Source: Nitrospinota bacterium
GTDB lineage: Bacteria; Nitrospinota_A; UBA7883; JACRLM01
Assembly: GCA_015231995.1 (NCBI GenBank)
Contig: JADGAO010000072.1
Coordinates: 1 to 13,153 of the forward strand
DNA length: 13,153 nucleotides
Direction of reading: 5' to 3'
The position numbers and the translations under genes are program-made. Below are positions 5,552-13,102 of the stretch, one piece after another; the first letter of the stretch is position 1, and each line of letters starts with the position of its first letter. Under the pieces are notes generated by a model. The model was given only the letters and a program-made list of their open reading frames with translations, was not told the origin of the DNA and searched no databases.

Positions 5552-6150
5552 CGGTGGCCGATACCGGCCATCTTGCTTATCGCCGACCAAAGCTCTTTTT
5601 TCCCAATCCCCTCAAGCGATGAAAACTGCACGGCCTTCACATCTCCGCCTGCGTGGTCGCCAAGGCCCGCCATGGCTTTTTTGATGGCCCCGTGCCTGCG
5701 TGTGACAGGTATCTTGTCTATTTTCGTGAAAACGATGATGACCGGGATTTCGTAATGCCGCATCCAGTCCAGGACGTTTAGATCGTCGTCGTTGGGGATT
5801 CGCCGCGCGTCCAGCAATACGATGGCGCCTTTGAGCTTCTCGCTTGATTGCAGGTAGGTCTCCACCATCGTTCCCCAGGTTTTTTTCACTTCGTTGGGAA
5901 CCTTGGCGAACCCGTAGCCGGGCATGTCCACGAAAACAATTTCGTCGTTTATCGTGAAAAAGTTCAACAGCTGGGTCTTGCCGGGAGTGCTACTCACCTT
6001 CACAAGCCCCTTGCGCCCGGTGAGCGTGTTTATGAGCGACGACTTGCCGACGTTGGAACGCCCCGCAAACGCGATCTGCGGGGCTTTATGGGCGGGATAC
6101 TGGCCGGGTTTTACCGCCGACGTGATGAACTCCGCTTTCGTTACCCTCAT
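5506..6150 (-). CDS. engB: Ribosome-biogenesis GTPase EngB (YihA/YsxC)
   Basis: EngB is an essential small GTPase needed to assemble the large ribosomal subunit. The 214 residues carry all GTPase motifs: G1 GRSNVGKS (30-37), the family signature STPGKTQLLNFF (54-65) holding the G2 threonine, G3 DMPGYGFAKVP (75-85), G4 TKID (142-145) and G5 SSLEG (177-181). Length is a little above the usual 195-210. The ATG at 6150 overlaps the TGA of the upstream DUF1015 gene as ATGA, so translation is probably coupled. It is the last gene of a three-gene operon, and its 3' end overlaps the convergent gene at 4931-5551 by 46 nt. Confidence 0.97.
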   Translation of the reverse strand: MRVTKAEFITSAVKPGQYPAHKAPQIAFAGRSNVGKSSLINTLTGRKGLVKVSSTPGKTQLLNFFTINDEIVFVDMPGYGFAKVPNEVKKTWGTMVETYLQSSEKLKGAIVLLDARRIPNDDDLNVLDWMRHYEIPVIIVFTKIDKIPVTRRHGAIKKAMAGLGDHAGGDVKAVQFSSLEGIGKKELWSAISKMAGIGHRHQMISKGSLDKPLT

Positions 6151-7454
6151 GTAAGCGGATTGAAAACCAGCCCCGATATGAGCTTGGGATAAAAATAAGT
6201 GGACTTCTGCGGCATCACGCCGCCTTTCACGGCCACGTCCATCACCACGCTCACATCCGCAGGGTTGAGCAGGAACGCCACCTTCGTCTCGCCCTTTGCG
6301 ATGGACTGCGCCGCCTCTTTCGGGCTGATCGTGTAACCGATAACAGACTTGTCGGCGACGGCTTCCTTCGTGATTCCCAACATCCTCTCGAACACCAGCT
6401 CCTGCAAAACCGATACGTCCAGCAGACGGAGAACATCCGAGAGCCCGCCAGTATCCCCCGCCAGATATTTCTCTTTTTTGAGCGTGATGACGCTCGAAAC
6501 GCCGGGGGCGATGACGCCGAAACTTGGCGCCACGGCTCCCGCAGTTCTCAGCGCGGCCATAAACGGCGCGGAATCGGCGGGGTCGAACTTCACCGGCTTC
6601 ACATCGAAACTCTCCGGCAGGCGTTCCAGAAGGCTTTTGACCGCCTTCTCATCAACCCCTTTAACCAGCCGATGGGTTGGAAGCACCGTGAACCCTTCGC
6701 CCAGTGAGTTGGAGAGGAACATGAGAACGTAATCGTACTCCGCCGGGCCAGCCGGTTTTTCCGCCTCGTGGCGTTCGCTCCTGTAATTGAGGGCTGTCTC
6801 GTATCTGTGATGCCCGTCGGCTATCACGACATCCCTGTTTCTAAGATGGCTCTGCACCTGCGCGATGACCGCCTGATCCGTGACGACCCACATTTGATGA
6901 ACAACGTTATCGTCGTCCGTGGCGTTGATGTCCGGTTTTTTCGAGTTCATTATCTGCGCCCATATCGCGTCCAGCTTTTTTTCCGGGTCGGCGTACAGCC
7001 CGAAAATCGGCGAGAAATTCGTCTTGCAGGCTCTCGTGAGCTTGAGCCTGTCGAGCTTGGGGCCGGAAAGAGTGCGCTCGTGCCTGTGGACGGACTGTCC
7101 GAACGGCTCGGCCAATCGCCTGCAGATAAACCCTACGCGGCGGAGCATACGCCCTTCCATCTCGTAATCCTGCGCGTAGAGATATATCGCGGGCAGAGCC
7201 TCACGCGACAGGATATTGCCGGAAAGCCATTTGCTCAAGACTTCTGAGGAGCGGGTGTAGCGGTTGTCAGCCTCCGTATCCGTCCCGTATTCGTAACCGA
7301 GTATCAGGCGGACGACGTTGTGCTCGTCGCTATCGTAAAGGGCCTTTTGCTGGGCCGGGGATATGACGTCGTAAGGAGGGGCTAAAACCTTCCCGATTTG
7401 CGTAATGGCATTCTGGTTGTACCGTATGCCCCTGAAGGGAACAACTTTCTCCAT
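6147..7454 (-). CDS. DUF1015 family protein
   Basis: This 435-residue protein has the DUF1015 (COG4198) pattern: PFRGIRYN (6-13), LAPPYDVISPAQ (24-35), HNVVRLILG (45-53), HERT (125-128), KLTRACKTNFSPIFGLY (138-154), and the signature IADGHHRYETALNYR (211-225). No biochemical role is settled as far as I know. The DGHHR motif resembles that of ParB-fold enzymes such as free serine kinase (SerK), so a small-molecule kinase or nucleotide-binding role is possible but unproven. The ATG at 7454 has GAGGATC just upstream. It is 36 nt downstream of the FimV-like gene and overlaps engB by 4 nt. No signal peptide is visible, so it is cytoplasmic. Confidence 0.93.
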   Translation of the reverse strand: MEKVVPFRGIRYNQNAITQIGKVLAPPYDVISPAQQKALYDSDEHNVVRLILGYEYGTDTEADNRYTRSSEVLSKWLSGNILSREALPAIYLYAQDYEMEGRMLRRVGFICRRLAEPFGQSVHRHERTLSGPKLDRLKLTRACKTNFSPIFGLYADPEKKLDAIWAQIMNSKKPDINATDDDNVVHQMWVVTDQAVIAQVQSHLRNRDVVIADGHHRYETALNYRSERHEAEKPAGPAEYDYVLMFLSNSLGEGFTVLPTHRLVKGVDEKAVKSLLERLPESFDVKPVKFDPADSAPFMAALRTAGAVAPSFGVIAPGVSSVITLKKEKYLAGDTGGLSDVLRLLDVSVLQELVFERMLGITKEAVADKSVIGYTISPKEAAQSIAKGETKVAFLLNPADVSVVMDVAVKGGVMPQKSTYFYPKLISGLVFNPLT

Positions 7455-7490
7455 GATCCTCTGTAGTGGGTAATGAAAAGGGTTAAACGT

Positions 7491-9578
7491 TCAGGGCTGA
7501 ACCACCGATGGGGAGAGGGCTTTTAGCGATGCCTGCCCGGCCGCTTCTTTGGCGGTTTTCTCCGTCTCGTAAGCCCCGGCCAGAACAACAGCCTTGCCGT
7601 CGCCAGCGGGAGCCGTGTATGCGGAAACGCCCTTGGACACAAGCTCCGCCGTTTTGGCCTGGGCGTCTTTGACGCTCATCGGCCCGGCCAGCCGCAAAGA
7701 GTATGGCAGGTTGAGCGTCCGCCCATATTTAATCAAACCGGATTTGCGGAGGCTCTCTAAAAGAGCCGCCGATTCTTCCACGTTTCCGAACCTGTCGAGC
7801 GCCACTCGGAAAAGCGTGTCGCCTTTGCTCGAAGGGGCTATGACGTATGCGTTGTGTCCTTTCCTGCGGAGTATCCGGGACAACTCTTCGGCGGCGCTCT
7901 TCTCGTTGAAAGCTCCAACATGCGCCGTGAACGGTTTGCCTTTTTCGGCGGAAGCCGGGCGCACGGGAGACTGAACCGCCTTCATCGCCGTAAGAGGTTT
8001 GAAACCGGCGCTCTCCTTCTTAAGCTGGATAGTCAATTCTTCGGAGCCTTTGACGCCTTTTCTGGCTATCTTGACGTCCACCAGCCCCTTATCCGAGACA
8101 TCCCCGATTGAGATTATATCTATCTCGTCGGCTTCCATTGCGGGGCCTTGCGAAACTTTCCACTCCGACACGGCTTTCAACACAGAGCCGTAATGGGCCG
8201 GAGCCTTCGACTTGGCCTGAACAGGCGCAGACGCGGGAACCGGAGCGGGAGCGGGTTTTGCGTCCGGTTTCACGGCCTGAACGATCGCAGGAGCCGGAGC
8301 TTGCGGCTTGGCCTGCTCCACCTGTTTTTTAGGCGCGGGGGCTGGCTCCGCCGGTTTTTTTCCAGCCATAGCCACAGTCGCCGGGGAGACGAATTGCACC
8401 CGTATTTTCTTCCACTCTTCCCACTGGTCTTTTATTATCTTGCGCGCCTCTTCGCGGGATATGGAACGCGCGGTTTCGGCGGCCTTCTGATAATCGAGCT
8501 CGGTTCCGGTTCTGATCCCGTGAAGGTTGCCTTTGATGAATCTCTTCTGGTTATCCTTCCAGACGGCCACGACCATCCTGTCCATGTCCAGCCCTTCCAC
8601 CGCCATCTTCCTGGAGACGGCATAAAGAGAATCGCCCGTGGCCACCTTGTACATTCTGAAACCCGCGCCGGACGGGACAGGCTTGACTTCCGCCACCGCA
8701 GGTTTAGGGTCCTCTCCCTTGATGACATACTCCACCGGCTCTTGACTCTTGGCCTTTGCGGGAACTTGTTCAACGGGCGCGGACTTAACCACCAGAGGCT
8801 CCGGGCGGCTTTCCGGCGCAAGCCCAGGCTCTGGGGCCTTCTCCTGTTTCCGGGAAATATCCTCTTCGCTGGCCCTGATCTCCTCCAGCAATCTCTTCTG
8901 TTTTTCCTCTTTGGAATACGCCAGCGGTTCTGCCACCGGCAGGTCGCCCTTCAACGCGGCCTTGATATCCTCCTCGCGCCGAGCCTCTTCCGTCTCGTCG
9001 CGTTTGACATCCTTAAGGGTCGCGCCGTCCGCCGGTTTGGATTGAGGTTTCTCCTTCGATCCCTGTATGTCGCGGGCGGCGGCGGAAAGGTCGCCCTGTT
9101 CCTCTGCTTTGGACGAGGCGACTTCCATGGTCAGATTCTTCTGGAAATCCAGAGCCATGAAGTAGTTTTCGACTATGTGGCCACCGTTCATGTAGGCTTT
9201 GACCACCAGGTTGAACGAGGGCTGGTATATCGGGTCGGGGCTGGTTATGTAGATTATCTTGTCCCCCGGAGACGTGGGATGGTTGGCCACTTGCGCCTGA
9301 AGGCTGTCGAGGAAATCGGGGCGTTTAATCCCCAGCTTCCGGTAGTCCGCCTCCGATCCGAGCATCACGACGAGGCCTTCCTGCCCGCCAGCTTCAACCG
9401 GTATCTCCGCCTTGAACTGGCGGTTGAGCGCCCCCGTCACGCGCACCTTCCCAAGCGAGAAAGCCCACGCCCGATCGGCGCCGAATATGGACAGGGAAAC
9501 TACGGCCAACGAAAGAAGGGCCATCGCGTAATAGCGCCGCCTGTTTGACTCTCTCCCTCCGGTGGGCGCCATGCGCAT
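7491..9578 (-). CDS. FimV N-domain, LysM and SPOR protein (exported)
   Basis: Residues 1-39 form a signal peptide with an RRR n-region, a hydrophobic core ALLSLAVVSLSIF and AWA at the cut site. Residues 40-145 match the FimV N-terminal domain (FSLGKVRVTGALNRQFKAEI, then DYRKLGIKRPDFLDSL and PSFNLVVKAYMNGG). A charged Lys/Glu linker with likely coiled coil covers about 195-250. A FimV-type LysM domain (YKVATGDSLYAVSRKM and on to GTELDY) spans 310-363. An Ala/Pro/Lys linker covers 405-460. A SPOR domain lies at about 549-625 (FTAHVGAFNEKSAAEELSR) with a second, weaker repeat to the end. LysM and SPOR bind peptidoglycan, so it probably organises polar or septal wall-associated machinery. At 695 residues it is shorter than pseudomonad FimV and lacks TPRs. 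The start is uncertain: ATGs at 9578, 9572 and 9524 all lack a good Shine-Dalgarno. It is the first gene of the operon with DUF1015 and engB. Confidence 0.88.
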   Translation of the reverse strand: MRMAPTGGRESNRRRYYAMALLSLAVVSLSIFGADRAWAFSLGKVRVTGALNRQFKAEIPVEAGGQEGLVVMLGSEADYRKLGIKRPDFLDSLQAQVANHPTSPGDKIIYITSPDPIYQPSFNLVVKAYMNGGHIVENYFMALDFQKNLTMEVASSKAEEQGDLSAAARDIQGSKEKPQSKPADGATLKDVKRDETEEARREEDIKAALKGDLPVAEPLAYSKEEKQKRLLEEIRASEEDISRKQEKAPEPGLAPESRPEPLVVKSAPVEQVPAKAKSQEPVEYVIKGEDPKPAVAEVKPVPSGAGFRMYKVATGDSLYAVSRKMAVEGLDMDRMVVAVWKDNQKRFIKGNLHGIRTGTELDYQKAAETARSISREEARKIIKDQWEEWKKIRVQFVSPATVAMAGKKPAEPAPAPKKQVEQAKPQAPAPAIVQAVKPDAKPAPAPVPASAPVQAKSKAPAHYGSVLKAVSEWKVSQGPAMEADEIDIISIGDVSDKGLVDVKIARKGVKGSEELTIQLKKESAGFKPLTAMKAVQSPVRPASAEKGKPFTAHVGAFNEKSAAEELSRILRRKGHNAYVIAPSSKGDTLFRVALDRFGNVEESAALLESLRKSGLIKYGRTLNLPYSLRLAGPMSVKDAQAKTAELVSKGVSAYTAPAGDGKAVVLAGAYETEKTAKEAAGQASLKALSPSVVQP

Positions 9579-9734
9579 TATTAGCTTTTTCAGTTTCTCA
9601 CCTATCCTTGTTGCGGGAAAACAGGGGGATATCCCTTAACGGAACGCCCGTTCCCCAATCAAAAGCGCTGAGGTATTGTAGTTGGAAGCGGTTTATTTTT
9701 CAATGCGGCTCTTGCGCCGCGTATCCGACGCTTC

Positions 9735-9763
9735 TTGACATCCGGGAAAAGCAGGTTGAGAAT
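9735..9763 (+). promoter_or_regulatory. Predicted promoter of the MoaA-like gene
   Basis: A perfect TTGACA (9735-9740) is followed after 17 bases by GAGAAT (9758-9763), which matches the -10 consensus at 4 of 6 positions. It ends 21 bases before the ATG at 9785, so the leader would be very short. Confidence 0.45.
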
Positions 9764-9784
9764 GAATGTTAAGGTATATCAAAA

Positions 9785-10723
9785 ATGTTGCCGGATAAAT
9801 TCGGCCGCCCGGTGGATCTCATCCAGATATCAGCCAGCGGCCGATGCCAATACAGTTGCTCCCATTGCGCGGTCGTGAAGGCGGATACAGGCGTCAATCT
9901 GCTCCCCACGGATCAGATATTAAGATTCGTCCGCATACTGGCCGCGCTTGGCCTTACCAGGGCGCGTCTCATAGGCGGCGGGGAACCGCTGATGAGGCAG
10001 GACATCGTGGAGCTCACCGCAGGCCTTGTGGCGACCAGGGGCATTAAAACCGTTTCCATGTCCACCAACGGAAAGCTTCTTTCGGAAAAATCCGAGGGGC
10101 TTAAGAAGGCCGGCCTTCATCATCTTTTCGTCACCATCCCGGCGCTGGACAGGGAGCTTTTCAAATCAATAACCGGTTCCGATGGCCTCGACGCCACGCT
10201 CGACGGGCTTAAGGCGGCGTTGAGCCACAACATCCTCACCACGATAAGGATGACCCTTCTACCCGGCGTCAACGATGACGAGATGGAAAAGCTTATGGAT
10301 TTCGCCATCGAACGCGGGCTTGATATTTACATCATCGAGGGAAACCCGCCGGGAGCCGTGGGCAGGATAGGGTCGCAGGACATCATCGTGCGCATTTCGG
10401 CGCGGCACAAACTTTCACGGCTGGAAGGGGCGTCGCCTTTCAACCACCCGTGGCGGCTTGAGGGGACGAACTCCGCCGTCAAGATAGTCACCGCCGACAA
10501 CGCGCGCGCGTGTGGGTCGTGCAACCGCCTCTGGTTGAGCGCCGATGGGACGGTGATCTCGTGCAATATGCTCACTTCAAACGCCGACCTGCAATACATA
10601 CTGGAGGACGACCCGACAGACGAGGAATTGGCCCGGTATGCGGCGAAGATCGCCTTGAACAAACCGATGCGCGGCGCGATACCCTGTTTCCGCAACATGC
10701 CGACGGGAGAGCCGCAGGTTTAA
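9785..10723 (+). CDS. MoaA-like radical SAM enzyme with two Fe-S clusters, substrate unknown
   Basis: MoaA is GTP 3',8-cyclase, the first step to molybdenum cofactor. This 312-residue relative keeps its layout: DKFGRPVDLIQIS (4-16), the radical SAM motif CQYSCSHC (Cys21, 25, 28), GGGEPLMR (64-71), STNGKLL (93-99), and a C-terminal CGSCNRLW with the third cysteine after 13 residues (Cys243, 246, 260), the exact MoaA spacing for its second cluster. It departs where MoaA handles GTP: CNRxR has become CNRLW (Trp250), the conserved Lys-x-Asn before the GxND loop reads TIR, and the C-terminus ends GEPQV rather than Gly-Gly. It is therefore probably a paralogue with another substrate. A Shine-Dalgarno-like AAGG lies 10 nt upstream. 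The next genes on the strand are GYF_2-AIM24 (128 nt on) and ubiX. Radical SAM identity is firm; molybdopterin function is doubtful. Confidence 0.85.
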   Translation: MLPDKFGRPVDLIQISASGRCQYSCSHCAVVKADTGVNLLPTDQILRFVRILAALGLTRARLIGGGEPLMRQDIVELTAGLVATRGIKTVSMSTNGKLLSEKSEGLKKAGLHHLFVTIPALDRELFKSITGSDGLDATLDGLKAALSHNILTTIRMTLLPGVNDDEMEKLMDFAIERGLDIYIIEGNPPGAVGRIGSQDIIVRISARHKLSRLEGASPFNHPWRLEGTNSAVKIVTADNARACGSCNRLWLSADGTVISCNMLTSNADLQYILEDDPTDEELARYAAKIALNKPMRGAIPCFRNMPTGEPQV

Positions 10724-10784
10724 CCTTTTCGATTATTCGCCTTTGCCCCCCTTCCTCTTTGCGGTTTTGTAGTAGAATTCAGGT

Positions 10785-10817
10785 GAAGCCTGCGATTGTG
10801 GCTTTGCATGAGGCTTC
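10785..10817 (+). other. Inverted repeat between the radical SAM and AIM24 genes
   Basis: GAAGCCT (10785-10791) and AGGCTTC (10811-10817) are a perfect 7-bp inverted pair 19 bases apart, just before the Shine-Dalgarno of the AIM24-like gene. It could be a weak leader hairpin or an operator; there is no T-run, so it is not a standard terminator. Confidence 0.3.
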
Positions 10818-10834
10818 GCGGTTTCCACCAATTA

Positions 10835-10843
10835 AAGGAAAGG
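10835..10843 (+). promoter_or_regulatory. Ribosome binding site of the GYF_2-AIM24 gene
   Basis: AAGGAAAGG ends 8 nt before the ATG at 10852 and fixes this start over in-frame codons further upstream. Confidence 0.6.
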
Positions 10844-10851
10844 TATCCGTC

Positions 10852-11856
10852 ATGGCCGATTGGTATTACGCCGCAGGGGGCAAGTCCCAGGGCCCCTTCC
10901 CCGAATCCACCATAAAAGAGATGATAAAAAGCGGATCCATATCCGACGACACTCCCATCTTCGGCCCGGGCATGGCCAACTGGACAAAGCTTCGCCATAT
11001 GCCGCAATTTGGCGCCGCCAGTACGGTTCCTGTCCCGCCGTCGGCCATCTCCGCCAGCCAGATCGCCCATGAGATTGACTATCAGGTGTTCGGCGAGGAG
11101 ATGCAGTTCGTGGAGATAGAGCTGGACCCGGGCGAGAGCGCCGTGGCGGAAGCCGGCTCCATGATGTATATGACCTCTGACATAAAAATGACGACGCTCT
11201 TCGGCGATGGAAGCGGCCAAGACCAGGGCGGGTTGATGGGCAAGCTCCTCGGCGCGGGCAAAAGGCTCATCACCGGGGAATCGCTTTTCACGACAGTGTT
11301 CACGCATTCGGGCAACCTCGGCAAACAGAAGGTGGCCTTCGCCGCGCCATATCCGGGCAAGATCATCCCCGTTGACCTCAGGGCCGTCGGGGGCAAACTG
11401 TTGTGCCAGAAAGACGCTTTCCTTTCTGCGGCCAGAGGCGTTTCCATCGGACTCCATTTCCAGAAAAAGATCGGCGTCGGCTTATTCGGCGGCGAAGGGT
11501 TCATCATGCAGAAGCTCGAAGGCGACGGTATGGTGTTCGTCCACGCTGGCGGCACGATTGTCAAACGGGAGCTTTCCACCGGCGAGATGTTGCGCGTGGA
11601 CACCGGTTGCATAGTGGCGCTTATGCCGACGGTCCAGTTCGACATCGAATTCGTCGGAAACGTGAAATCGGCCATCTTTGGCGGCGAAGGGTTTTTCTTC
11701 GCCACGCTTCGCGGGCCGGGAACCGTGTGGTTGCAATCGCTACCGTTCAGCAGGCTGGCGGGGCGGATCCATTCCGCCACCGCAGTTGGAGGCAAGAAGG
11801 ACGAAGGTTCCCTGCTCGGCGGCCTTTCCGGCATCGGCGGCCTGTTAAACGACTGA
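10852..11856 (+). CDS. GYF_2 domain fused to AIM24 family (TIGR00266-type) protein
   Basis: The 334-residue protein has two parts. Residues 1-52 are a GYF_2 domain (WYYAAGGKSQGPFPESTI, then GMANWTKL), a small module thought to bind proline-rich peptides. After a Pro/Ser linker, residues about 75-305 are the AIM24/TIGR00266 domain: YQVFGEEMQFVEIELDPGES, AEAGSMMYM, GESLFTTVF, and two similar beta units LFGGEGFIMQKL (211-222) and IFGGEGFFFATL (275-286). Yeast AIM24 acts in mitochondrial inner-membrane organisation; the bacterial role is unknown. The tail is Gly-rich (GGLSGIGGLLND). No signal peptide is visible. The ATG at 10852 is chosen because AAGGAAAGG lies 8 nt upstream and the GYF_2 domain starts right there; longer in-frame reading upstream runs through the radical SAM gene and is spurious. 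The stop is 3 nt before ubiX. Confidence 0.9.
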   Translation: MADWYYAAGGKSQGPFPESTIKEMIKSGSISDDTPIFGPGMANWTKLRHMPQFGAASTVPVPPSAISASQIAHEIDYQVFGEEMQFVEIELDPGESAVAEAGSMMYMTSDIKMTTLFGDGSGQDQGGLMGKLLGAGKRLITGESLFTTVFTHSGNLGKQKVAFAAPYPGKIIPVDLRAVGGKLLCQKDAFLSAARGVSIGLHFQKKIGVGLFGGEGFIMQKLEGDGMVFVHAGGTIVKRELSTGEMLRVDTGCIVALMPTVQFDIEFVGNVKSAIFGGEGFFFATLRGPGTVWLQSLPFSRLAGRIHSATAVGGKKDEGSLLGGLSGIGGLLND

Positions 11857-11859
11857 GGG

Positions 11860-12459
11860 ATGAACAAACCGGGCCACGCATCCAAACAGCGGCTGATTGT
11901 CGGAATTACCGGCGCGTCCGGCGCGGTTTACGGCGTACGCCTGCTTGAGAAGCTAAGAGAGTTTTGCGCCGACGCTATCCAGACACATCTTGTGATAACC
12001 CCGTCCGCCGAAAAGACGTTAAGCCTTGAGACCGACTACGCTATAAACTACGTCCGGGAACTGGCCGATTTCGTCCACGGTTACGCGGACATCGCCGCGC
12101 CCATCTCAAGCGGTTCGTTTGTCACGATGGGGATGGTTGTCGTCCCCTGCTCCATGCGGACGCTATCGGACATCGCCAACTCGCGCTCGGACAACCTGCT
12201 TGTCCGTTCGGCGGACGTGACGCTAAAAGAAGGACGGAAACTTGTAATCGTCCCCCGCGAAACGCCGCTTCATAGGGGGCATATAAGGCTCATGCTGACA
12301 GCGGCTGAAAACGGCTCCGTAATACTGCCGCCGATGCCCGCTTTTTATCACAAGCCAAAAACAGTGGATGACATCGTGGATCAAACGGTGGGAAAGATAC
12401 TCGACCAGTTCGGCGTGGAGCATGACATTTACAAAAGGTGGGGAGGCGGGAAAAGGTAG
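11860..12459 (+). CDS. ubiX: Flavin prenyltransferase UbiX
   Basis: UbiX joins dimethylallyl phosphate to FMN to make prenylated FMN, the cofactor of UbiD-type decarboxylases (ubiquinone or other aromatic acid pathways). The 199 residues contain the family motifs GITGASGAVYG (15-25), SSGSF (83-87), PCSMRTLSDIA (96-106), VPRETPLH (131-138) and PAFYHKP (160-166), which cover the FMN and prenyl phosphate sites. The ATG follows the AIM24 stop after 3 nt, with GAGGG too close to serve as a normal Shine-Dalgarno, so translation by reinitiation is likely. No ubiD or other quinone gene is in the window. It converges on the TlpA-like gene, with 17 nt between stops and no clear terminator hairpin. Confidence 0.96.
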   Translation: MNKPGHASKQRLIVGITGASGAVYGVRLLEKLREFCADAIQTHLVITPSAEKTLSLETDYAINYVRELADFVHGYADIAAPISSGSFVTMGMVVVPCSMRTLSDIANSRSDNLLVRSADVTLKEGRKLVIVPRETPLHRGHIRLMLTAAENGSVILPPMPAFYHKPKTVDDIVDQTVGKILDQFGVEHDIYKRWGGGKR

Positions 12460-12476
12460 GAAATCCCCCCGACGCG

Positions 12477-12983
12477 CTATTTTCCCTTCAGCTTGGCGAT
12501 CCATTCCTCCAGCAGTTCCGGTTTCACAACTCCCTCGTGATACCCGGCCAACACGCCATCGGGCCCGATAAAAAAGGTCGTTGGCAGGCCGGGGATGTAA
12601 TAGCTGTCCGCCGTCTTTCCGTCCACGTCCATCGCGATCGGGAATGTAAGTTTGTTGGCGTCGGTGAATTTTTTCACCTGCGGTTTTTCCTGCTGGAAAT
12701 TTACGCCGATCACGATCACGCCCTTGCCGCCGTGCTTTTTGTACGCCTCTTCCAGCGTGGGCATCTCCACCTTGCACGGGGCGCACCATGTGGCCCAGTA
12801 TGTGAGAATAACCACGCTCCCCTTGAGCGACGCCAGCGATATCCTGCCACCGTCGGGTTTCTCTAGGTCAAACGCGGGAGCCGGTTTACCGACAAGGGCG
12901 GATGGCGACACCGCCAGCGCGGAACCTGTGGAAAGCGCGCAAACGAAAATCGCGGCCAACGCCGCGTTGCGGACTAGTTTCAT
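12477..12983 (-). CDS. TlpA/ResA-like periplasmic thiol-disulfide oxidoreductase
   Basis: The 168-residue protein has a signal peptide (MKLVRNAALAAIFVCALSTG) with likely cleavage after ALA at residue 24. The thioredoxin-fold AhpC/TlpA domain has the active site WCAPC (Cys67, Cys70) and the cis-proline loop GLPTTFFI (Pro134). Such proteins reduce disulfides outside the cytoplasm, commonly on apocytochrome c or metallo-oxidase partners; no cytochrome c assembly gene is nearby to confirm this. The ATG at 12983 has AGGTGAG about 4 nt upstream. There is no lipobox, so it is soluble unless the signal is uncleaved. The single cysteine in the signal core (Cys15) is not in a lipobox context. Confidence 0.93.
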   Translation of the reverse strand: MKLVRNAALAAIFVCALSTGSALAVSPSALVGKPAPAFDLEKPDGGRISLASLKGSVVILTYWATWCAPCKVEMPTLEEAYKKHGGKGVIVIGVNFQQEKPQVKKFTDANKLTFPIAMDVDGKTADSYYIPGLPTTFFIGPDGVLAGYHEGVVKPELLEEWIAKLKGK

Positions 12984-13053
12984 TGTCTCACCTGAAAAAA
13001 ACCGACCTCATTATACAACGAGGCAGGGTCAAATGCTCGGCGTGAATCCAAGT

Positions 13054-13102
13054 TTGTCCCCCTTAGAAAGGGGGACCGCAACGTAGTTGCGAGGGGGTTT
13101 AA
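13054..13102. repeat. Dispersed repeat C, copy 2
   Basis: It shares with 691-763 the 9-bp stem GTCCCCCTT with AAGGGGGAC (13056-13076, loop AGA), then ACCGCAAC and GTTGCGAGGGGGTTTAA. A second small stem, GCAAC with GTTGC around GTA, follows. It lies upstream of the TlpA-like gene, and no gene is seen from here to the window end. Confidence 0.75.

Noticed and set aside
4940..5590. Open frame of about 216 codons opposite the unknown gene
   Set aside because: Arg/His-rich composition typical of a shadow; the plus strand has the expected G/C-ending codons and a balanced protein.
8148..9548. Long open frame on the plus strand opposite the FimV-like gene
   Set aside because: Arg/Leu/His-rich product with no motif, fully explained by the minus-strand FimV/LysM/SPOR gene.
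10510..10851. Longer N-terminus for the GYF_2-AIM24 protein
   Set aside because: The extra codons overlap the radical SAM gene in another frame and lack family similarity; the ribosome binding site and domain start support 10852.
12477..13038. TATAAT (13010-13015) with TTGACC upstream as a promoter for the TlpA-like gene
   Set aside because: The two boxes on the minus strand are only 11 bases apart, too close for sigma-70; the TATAAT alone may still be a -10 box, but I cannot support a full promoter.
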